NCBI RefSeq assembly: GCF_000003815.2
Contig: NC_049995.1
Coordinates: 14,164,262-14,228,261, forward strand
Direction: 5' to 3'
From: Branchiostoma floridae
Lineage: Eukaryota; Chordata; Leptocardii; Amphioxiformes; Branchiostomatidae
DNA length: 64,000 nt
The notes below the pieces were generated by a model, which saw nothing but the letters and a program-made list of their open reading frames with translations, did no database searches and was not told where the DNA came from. Within the stretch, counting starts at the first letter, position 1. Each line of letters opens with the position of its first letter. Shown here piece after piece: positions 56,561 to 64,000 of the stretch. Made by a program: the position numbers and the translations under genes.

Positions 56561-58867
56561 CTTAATTCTTCTCGACATAAATAACCACACGGCTCATTAC
56601 CGTACATACAGAAGGTTTTTTTTTGTCCCTCACCCTGGGCGAATCAAGTTGTTGATATATGAGGGTCTGCATGTTGAATTTGATAGGACAATCACTGACA
56701 CATAACCAAAATCAGGAAGTCAATGATCATCTTGCTACGAAATCAGGGAAATATCAAAATACTTTCATCTTGTATCCGCGTAGTATCCGCCATCCTTTCA
56801 AATGGGGTTCTTACACAGTGTGTAATACTAGTCGTATAGGGCTAATACCTTTCATGGGCAGTCTGACCAGTCACATCGATTGCATATGAATAGTTTCTTG
56901 CCAGTATCGTCATTCTGAAAAGTTGGTTCAGGTCAGCAATTATAATGCACACAAGTATTCATGAAGAAAGGATTCAAACTTAAGTTATTCGACTTTTCAT
57001 TGTTGTATATATATAGCGATTTTTGCTAAAAGAATCATGAGAGTTTGTATGACAAGGGTACCAGGGAATAGATTTCCAAAACTAACGATAAAACCATTTG
57101 AATTAACATGATCCCACTATGCGAAGCGAGTATCTTTCCCCTTTTCAAAGAAGAACCTACACAGTAAGAACGGTATTATACACATATCATGATCGCAAGC
57201 TTTAAAAGCATGAAAATATTCACCCCAACACCTGACCATCACGCAATCCCACACAAACTCTTTAGTTGTTTAAATATTATTGTTTTCATAGCGATTATAA
57301 ATTATTCAAATAGCTAGCTTCAGACAATCAATCTTTCCTTGTTTGGCGACGTGGCATTGTACTGTACAGTTACTGAAAGACACACCCTGCAACGACAATC
57401 GGCACCTGAGGCATTCTACACGAGTTCCTGCCTAGGAAGACAACTGCATCCATTTTGACTGACAAGAAAGGTATGCCTCTTCTAGAGGATACATGTACAT
57501 ATTTGAGGTGAATCTGTTGTGTGCAAATTTGTTGTAACTTGTTAAGGGTTAAGATGGAAGATGGAAGGATGCCTGCTGTTAAGGGTTATGTTGAAGCTGG
57601 TGTGTTACGCCAAAGGGTGGTTATACCGGCTATATAGATACAGATGCAGGTTTTAAATTAAATGGGTTTTGCATAAATCTCTAGGCAAATATTATGGTGA
57701 AAGATTGGGATTTTTTTTTAGCTCTTAGCAAGGGTAGATAATTGTCATAAACGCCCAGAACGTAAGGAAAGTTTAACAAATCCTTCACTTCATCATGAAG
57801 ATATTTTTAGATGAGGTCAGGACGGCGCGATGGAACATTTTTTAGTGATGTTGTTCCACACGGAAAAAATTGTTCAAAAACCAAGAAATTAAAAATGACC
57901 ATGCTTCCTTTATTAAATTGTAGCTGTATTTCATTTCTTTCCACAAGGCTTCAGGCCTTCAGAATTTGCAATATCTTCCACAATCCAGTTGTTTGCTCTT
58001 AAGAATTCTTTTACGGTTGCATTATTCAGAAAAAAGGTGACACGTTCCTGAACTGACCGTTTGTGATAATACTTTAGAAATAGGCAGCCAAAACGTTTTG
58101 AGAGAGGTGTTTGATTCTAAATCATTCATGCTGGCTTTCTGAAAACATAGCATAGAAATGTATGGATAAAGAGTCAATAACCTTATCACTAATATTCAAA
58201 CAGCCAGCCCGCCAGACAATCAGCACCTATAGCAATAAGACCATGGTAATTAAAAGCTGTTTGTCACACACTTAAAAGAAAACGCTATTTAAGTACGTAT
58301 CATACACACACAGCAGAAATTGGGGAATATCGTTTTGTTGTAAACGGACTATGTGGGCAATATTAATCAAAGTTTTTGGTTGCCTGAAGTTTTCGTTACT
58401 GTACAAGATTTAGAATGTCTTGTGAAGGCCAGAATGAAAACAAAGTTCTGGGAGAAAATCTTGCAATTGAATCCGGCGATCTCCCTCTATAAGTTATTTG
58501 TCCTCTGTGAAAAGGGCTTTCTTTTGTTTATTTGTCAGTCTCTTACTCTCCAAGTGACCGATTTTCGAAATCAAACAGGATAGAGCCAGTCTCTGTTCAT
58601 TACTGAATCCAACACAAACACCACAAATAGAAATGCTGTAGTAGCTAGTGACGTTGGTCACCACTATATCATACGAACCAACATAATAGGACAGGGCAGG
58701 ATCAGTCTTTTATATTCTAATATAAAATCCGCCGAAGCTGCGTACAGACTTCCCCTCAGACTTTGTTTGCGTTCCATTTTCTTAAGTAAGTGATTCAAGA
58801 AATAATAAAGATATGAAGTGGGCGTGGCTTTTGAGAGGACATTCCTATTCTATTTAGGCCCCAGCTC
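56561..58867. other. Intergenic, no gene seen
   Basis: AT-rich. A lone gagggtctgcatg at 56662 is one end of the 22610-type MITE. ttacgccaaagggtggttat (57604) has weaker relatives near 28312 and 35588, so it is a scattered repeat. The last ~250 bases should hold the LRR receptor promoter; no clear TATA box is seen. Confidence 0.45.
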
Positions 58868-61267
58868 ATGATGGGAAGAAAGCTGCGGCACCTGCTGATT
58901 TTCCTTCTCATCATCCTGAAGGAACCCAACCCGTTAGAAGCTGACTGCAGATGTACATCATCATTATGTATATGCCCAACCCAATGTCTCAGAAGTATCC
59001 CTCAGAATCTCTCAAGATCCATCTATGAGTTACATTTTAAAGGTAACAACATAACTTGTATTCAGCCTGGTACAAATGCAGGTCTATCCCCTCTACGATG
59101 GGTGGACCTGTCCTCCAACCAGATAACAATGATTCAAACAGGTACATTTGTAAATCTACCCCGACTACAAAAGCTGTACCTGATTTCCAACCATATAACA
59201 AGGATTGAGGTGGGTGCATTTGTTAATCTACCTCGATTACAAAAGTTACGGCTGTCCTACAACCGGATAACAATGATCCAGGAAGGTACATTTGCAGACC
59301 TACCCCGGCTAGAAGAGTTGTGGCTACAGAGAAACCAAATAAATATTATTCAGTCTGGCGCATTTTCAAATCTACCCCAACTTAAAGAGTTGTTCTTGTC
59401 CCACAACGATATAATTAATATTCAGACAGGCACATTTGCAAATCTTCCTCAACTCAAAGTGCTGTCCTTGTCCTACAACCAGATAACAATGATCCATCCT
59501 GGTGCATTCGTAAATCTAACCCAGTTACAAGAATTGAACCTCTCAAGAAACAACATAACAAAGATTCAGCCTGGAGCATTTGTAAATCTACCCCTATTAC
59601 AAAACTTAAAACTGACAAAGAACCGGATAACAATGATTCAGGAAGGTACATTTGCAGATCTAGTCCAACTCAAAGAGCTGAGGCTAAAACAAAATCAAAT
59701 AACAATGATTCAACCCAGTTTATTTTCAAATCTATCCCAGCTCAAAAGTCTTGTTCTCTCCTACAACCCAATAAGAGAATTTCATCCTGTTTTATTTGCA
59801 AATCTAACCCGGATAGCAGCGTTGTTGCTGCACAATAACCAAATAACAATGATTCAGGCTGGTCTGTTTGTAAATCTAACACAACTAGAACACGTGAACC
59901 TGTCCTACAACCAGATTACAATTATTCTGCCTGGTACATTCGCCAATTTACCCCGGCTATTTGCTCTGGAACTGAACAACAACCAAATATCTATCATTCA
60001 GTCCGGTTCATTTGCAAATCTGTCCCGGCTACAACTTTTGGATCTGTCTCGCAACCAAATAACTAATATCGATTCTATCGTTCTTGAAAACCTGCCCAAC
60101 CAACTAGGTTTGAACCTTCTATCAAACAAGATACACGCCATTCCCCCTTCAGCTTATACATTGCTCCAAAATATTCTTAACATAAACCTTAAGAAAAACC
60201 CTTGGAGGTGTGACTGTCAGATGGTTCCGCTCAGGAAAAATATTACTGAATTTCCTTCCTTCAAAGACCAGATAATCTGTTCCATACCCACTAAATTCCA
60301 GGGACAGAAGCTTATAGATGTCAATCCTGAAGAAATGACATGTGAAGAGCCGACATTGCCTTTTGATATTCAAGTGACCTCTTACAACTGTTCCAACAAC
60401 ACCAATATCCCCGCTTCCGTTCGCTATCACTGGTACTTTAAAGGAAATACCGGCTCTACAGCACGTTCTGCTGGCAAAACAGGAGCAGCACTGACTTCAC
60501 CCCCTCCACTCGCTTCAGACAAACCCGAAACTTCCCACGAATCTGCCTCAATTCCCAAACTAACTATTCTCATTGTCTCTATCAGTGGTTCTCTAGCTGG
60601 TATCGCCATTTTTGGCACCATCATTCTTGTAATGTGGTATAGGTGGCGGACCAGCTTTCGGCATCCCCCTTTTGGACTAAACCCCAATGCTGTTGGTAGC
60701 AACACAAACGCAGTATCTGTAAATACCAGTGATCCTGATCACCAGTATGAAGATATTGACAACCTTCATGACCAGAAAGGGCAGGGCCAGTCTCATGCCA
60801 ACCGCCAATCTGTGGAAATTGCACAGTTATCACATAGCGAAGTAATAGCTGTCTTAAAGCCAAATCCCATGTATGCAGGTGTGGGAACACCCCCAAATGA
60901 TCCAATATCTACCTGTGGTCATGATCAGACAGGGCAAAACCAGGCTCTTGCCATCACTGAATTCAACACCGTCGTTAGTAGTGGTCATGATCACCAGTAT
61001 GAAGATATTGACCAACATGATCTGACAGTGCAGGGTCAGTCTCAGGCCATCACTGAATCCAAGATCAACACCACAGCTACTGTGGTGACCAGTGGTGTTA
61101 ATCAGACAAGGCAGGGTCAGTCTCAGGCTATTACTAATGAATCCTTGGATGATACAAAAATGATATATAAAACAGATCTAGAGCCGACTGTCATAAAGTC
61201 TAATGCTATATACAAAACAGAGCCGACTAACATGGGGTCTAATGCTATATACAAAATGCACAAATGA
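58868..61267 (+). CDS. LRR transmembrane receptor with tyrosine-motif tail
   Basis: 799 codons, single exon. Signal peptide (LLIFLLIILKEPNPLEA), Cys-rich LRRNT (CRCTSSLCICPTQC), about 16 typical 24-residue LRRs of the type LSYNQITMIQPGAFVNLPQL, LRRCT from Asn444 (NPWRCDCQMVPL, later IICSIP and EMTC), a Ser/Thr/Pro stalk, a transmembrane helix at about 565-588 (ILIVSISGSLAGIAIFGTII) and a ~210-residue cytoplasmic tail. The tail repeats a HQYEDID ... GQGQSQAI block (Tyr627, Tyr711) and ends with YKTEPT repeats. pYEDI is close to the pYEEI motif that Src-family SH2 domains prefer, so phosphotyrosine signalling is a fair inference. A cell-surface recognition role is likely; the ligand is unknown. 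Tail-like coding repeats go on past the TGA in another frame. Confidence 0.9.
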   Translation: MMGRKLRHLLIFLLIILKEPNPLEADCRCTSSLCICPTQCLRSIPQNLSRSIYELHFKGNNITCIQPGTNAGLSPLRWVDLSSNQITMIQTGTFVNLPRLQKLYLISNHITRIEVGAFVNLPRLQKLRLSYNRITMIQEGTFADLPRLEELWLQRNQINIIQSGAFSNLPQLKELFLSHNDIINIQTGTFANLPQLKVLSLSYNQITMIHPGAFVNLTQLQELNLSRNNITKIQPGAFVNLPLLQNLKLTKNRITMIQEGTFADLVQLKELRLKQNQITMIQPSLFSNLSQLKSLVLSYNPIREFHPVLFANLTRIAALLLHNNQITMIQAGLFVNLTQLEHVNLSYNQITIILPGTFANLPRLFALELNNNQISIIQSGSFANLSRLQLLDLSRNQITNIDSIVLENLPNQLGLNLLSNKIHAIPPSAYTLLQNILNINLKKNPWRCDCQMVPLRKNITEFPSFKDQIICSIPTKFQGQKLIDVNPEEMTCEEPTLPFDIQVTSYNCSNNTNIPASVRYHWYFKGNTGSTARSAGKTGAALTSPPPLASDKPETSHESASIPKLTILIVSISGSLAGIAIFGTIILVMWYRWRTSFRHPPFGLNPNAVGSNTNAVSVNTSDPDHQYEDIDNLHDQKGQGQSHANRQSVEIAQLSHSEVIAVLKPNPMYAGVGTPPNDPISTCGHDQTGQNQALAITEFNTVVSSGHDHQYEDIDQHDLTVQGQSQAITESKINTTATVVTSGVNQTRQGQSQAITNESLDDTKMIYKTDLEPTVIKSNAIYKTEPTNMGSNAIYKMHK

Positions 61268-61590
61268 TATAACAGGACAGGGCCAGTCTCAAACTACCAA
61301 TGAAAACTCGTTGGATGATACAAGCATAATATACAAAACAGAGCCGACTAACATCGAGTCTTCCAGGCCCATGGATTGAATCTTTGGATGCTAAGAACGT
61401 ATCTAATGGCAGAGGACAGGGCCAGTATATACCTATCAACCGTTGGATAATAGAATAATGATCCACAAAACTTATTTGGCTGACAGAACCTAATACTACG
61501 TATCTGACAGAGCGAAGTCAGGCCGTTACTAATTCTGTGGATGCCAGAATTGCACACTATGGCACAGAGCCGAGTGTCCAACTGCTGAAT
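61268..61590 (+). pseudogene. Former coding tail beyond the LRR receptor stop
   Basis: In a shifted frame 61275-61380 reads TGQGQSQTTNENSLDDTS and IIYKTEPTNIESS, clearly the same repeat as the tail before the stop. Weaker pieces (GRGQGQY, SEVRPLL-like) reach about 61590. The receptor tail was probably longer once, or a paralogue still has it. Confidence 0.6.
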
Positions 61591-61811
61591 TCTCTATACT
61601 GAAATGTGGAAACCAAACCAAAAATTTACGAAACATTTTAAAGAAAGGCTTAACACAAACAACCATATAGGCCTTGTAAAGATAAGCCCTTTTCTGTTTC
61701 CTTCTTTGGAAAGGCGACATTGCTACTGGATAAACCAAAACCATCATATTTTCTCAAGCTTCTTGAAAAAAATTTAAAAGTTCAGCAAGGAGCCAGAATG
61801 AAAATTTGAAA

Positions 61812-62090
61812 ATGCAGAAATGGTGTTTTTATGTTCGCGTTTTTCGCGATGGACACTTCACCGCGAACTTAAAACCACCGCGAACATTTTTCCATGGCAG
61901 TAAGAGACTATGTACAGTGCATGTGTTACCGCGAACTTAAAACCACCGCGAACATTTTTCCATGGCAGTAAGAGACTATGTACAGTGCATGTGTTACCGC
62001 GAACTTAAAACCACCGCGAACATTTTTCCATGGCAGTAAGAGACTATGTACAGTGCATGGTGTTACCGCGAACTTAAAACCACCGCGAAC
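61812..62090. repeat. 68-bp tandem array derived from a MITE end
   Basis: After a MITE-like start (tgcagaaatgg...ttcgcg) the unit ccgcgaacttaaaaccaccg starts at 61861, 61929, 61997 and 62066 (periods 68, 68, 69), each followed by tttttccatggcagtaagag. Units are nearly identical. The unit matches the interior of the CTGTAAATG MITE family. Confidence 0.85.
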
Positions 62091-62092
62091 TC

Positions 62093-64000
62093 AATTCATT
62101 GACTCAATTTGCTGATGATATAGAAGTTTTCCTTAAGCCCTCTCTTAGATCATTGGAAACATTATGTTTAGACATAAAAAGCTTTTCTAACATCCCTGGT
62201 TTAGTACCAAGTTTCGATAAGTGTTTCATCTTAAGATTGGTACCACTAAAGTAGATAAAATACTGCAACCATGGAAAGGGAAAACTCGTAACATTTATGG
62301 AAAAGTTACTAAATGCTATGGTTGTGTCTCTGTTTACTTACCTTTTTATGTCGCTGCCTTCCCCAGATATTGAATTTTTTTTAAACTTATGAGAAGAACG
62401 TGTTTGATTTCCTTTGGCCAGGAGGGCCAGAACGTGCTAAGAGAAATATTGTATATAACATGTATTAGTATGGTAGTCTCAAACTTATCAATTTAGAAGC
62501 CTATAACTTAGCACTCAATGCGGCTTGGATCCCTAGAATGCATCTAAATGAAAGTTGGTTTCGTAGGAAGATATTTAACTATTGTATATTGTTCAGAAAT
62601 ACTCTTTTCTATTATCGCAACTTACTGAAGCACATTTCCACAATGTTGTTCCTAAACACTCATACTTACTAGTAAGTACATTCTTTGAAGAAGTTATGTT
62701 AGCTTGGCTAAAGGCCCAGAAGAAACCTCCGGATAATAAGTGTTAAATTATGATACCATTGCTTTGGTTTGATTAGAATTTATCTATTGACGGATAACCT
62801 TTCCTTTGGGAGGCCTTTAGCCAAAGAGGAATCATATTTATCCCTAGAATGCATCTAAATGAAAGTTGGTTTCGTAGGAAGATATTTAACTATTGTATAT
62901 TGTTCAGAAATACTCTTTTCTATTATCGCAACTTACTGAAGCACATTTCCACAATGTTGTTCCTAAACACTCATACTTACTAGTAAGTACATTCTTTGAA
63001 GAAGTTATGTTAGCTTGGCTAAAGGCCCAGAAGAAACCTCCGGATAATAAGTGTTAAATTATGATACCATTGCTTTGGTTTGATTAGAATTTATCTATTG
63101 ACGGATAACCTTTCCTTTGGGAGGCCTTTAGCCAAAGAGGAATCATATTTATCTCGGATTTACTGGATGATGATGGATGTTTTATGACATATAGATCATT
63201 TATTTATAAATGTGGAAGGATTTGTGATGAGTTTAAATTCATCCCATTGTTATCTTGTATCCCATACAAATGGAAACAAAGCATTCAAGGTATGTCTTTA
63301 TGTACAACAGTAACTACATGTATGTCTGTATTGAGATATTCAAAGTGGGTAAAATGTCTAAAGATAAGGAATTACATGTAGATCGTTTTTATTTAGTTGA
63401 AAGAAAATGAGTTGATTTTCACTGTAAAGCCCAAGAATATTGGATAGAATTATTTAATGAACAGATAACAATGGGATTTACGATTTAATATTCAAAACGA
63501 CAATTTAACATCTTAATTAACATCTTGTCAATATAAGCTATTACATAATTTCCTAGCTCTTAGAAATCAGCTTTACACATGGAATGCTGTATGTGTATCA
63601 GACAGTAAACTTTGTTCTTATTGTGATATTGAGGAGTCGTCTCCCATTCATACGAGTATATGCATATTCTGTACTTGTTAAATTTTGGGAAGAGATGGAA
63701 AGTTGGATCCAGAAGCATATGAATATTTTACTCAGACTTGCACCTAGAATTATATTATCAGGTTCATTAGATCATCCTAGTATTCTTAACACACTATTAT
63801 TTATTGCAAAAAAATTGTATCTTTAGAAGTAGAAACGATAAACTCCTACAAGGAGTGGTTTATTAGCCCTTTTACGTTATTACAACAAAGTGGAATATAT
63901 CAGAGCACAAGATTCAGAGAAAATCGTAAAACATTTGTTGATGTGGGAATTGTTATACACTGCTAAGTTAATTGGAACTTGCAAACTGTTCCTCTCTAAC
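62093..64000 (+). mobile_element. Decayed LINE (reverse transcriptase to 3' end)
   Basis: 62105-62250 encodes QFADDIEVFLKPSLRSLE and ends near the RT palm with SNIPGLVPSFDKCFILRL; FADD is the RT catalytic box. Later pieces match the usual C-terminal region: SYIYKCGRICDEFKFIP-like, a CSYCDIEESSPIH Cys motif (63618) and an ending with FTQTCT. Many stops and frame changes; not functional. Family looks L1/Tx1-like, with low certainty. It leaves the window at the right edge. Confidence 0.7.
62532..63153 (+). repeat. Perfect 311-bp tandem duplication inside the LINE
   Basis: 62532-62842 and 62843-63153 read identically by eye, start cctagaatgcatctaaatg and end ggaatcatatttatc. With no differences it is very young, or an assembly duplication. 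Confidence 0.9.

Overview
The window looks like genomic DNA of an invertebrate chordate, most likely a lancelet (Branchiostoma). Reasons: intron-poor TRIM-NHL and LRR receptor genes, a C2H2 zinc-finger cluster with family-specific N-terminal modules, an extracellular carboxylesterase with a typical metazoan layout, GT-AG introns, vertebrate-type AATAAA signals, and very dense MITEs and minisatellites. The species call is inference; the eukaryotic metazoan nature is seen directly. No LTR, retroviral or Polinton-like element was recognised. One assembly gap of 325 N lies at 34454-34778.

Layout. 1-6954: last four exons of a DUF7869-type gene (+); its long intron holds a Harbinger-like MITE and a 3.9 kb foldback-like element filled with a G-rich minisatellite. 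8708-8897: a 21-bp phased palindrome array. 9453-11290: two exons of an unrecognised basic, Q/N-rich protein (+) whose stop codon lies in the first unit of an eight-unit tandem repeat. 15114-17313: a two-exon secreted carboxylesterase (-). 19463-21547: a single-exon TRIM-NHL protein (-). 22985-35128: three zinc-finger (ZNF) genes on + (A, B, C). 35.7-49.5 kb: a duplicated block of two ~6-7 kb units, each with a small secreted LRR protein gene (-). 50148-56560: two more ZNF genes on - (D, E). 58868-61267: a single-exon LRR transmembrane receptor (+). 62093-64000: a decayed LINE.

The ZNF genes form one local family. They share N-terminal modules, 5' exon/promoter modules with a GCCATTT motif, a near-identical last pair of fingers, and (A, D and E) a common 3' UTR/poly(A) block. 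Only D has one uninterrupted finger array; A, B, C and E each carry nonsense or frameshift breaks. The finger relic at 42060 ties the LRR duplication to the ZNF cluster: the copied block probably began inside a ZNF 3' end.

Mobile DNA explains most of the rest. There are hAT-like MITEs with 8-bp target duplications (two families), three TA-flanked MITE families, a Harbinger-like MITE with TTA, a deleted mariner, LINE 3' ends and a tRNA-derived SINE. Paralogous segments give an empty site for one MITE, which proves insertion. No single co-regulated pathway is evident; the TRIM and LRR genes are of kinds often linked to recognition or innate defence, but that role is inference here.
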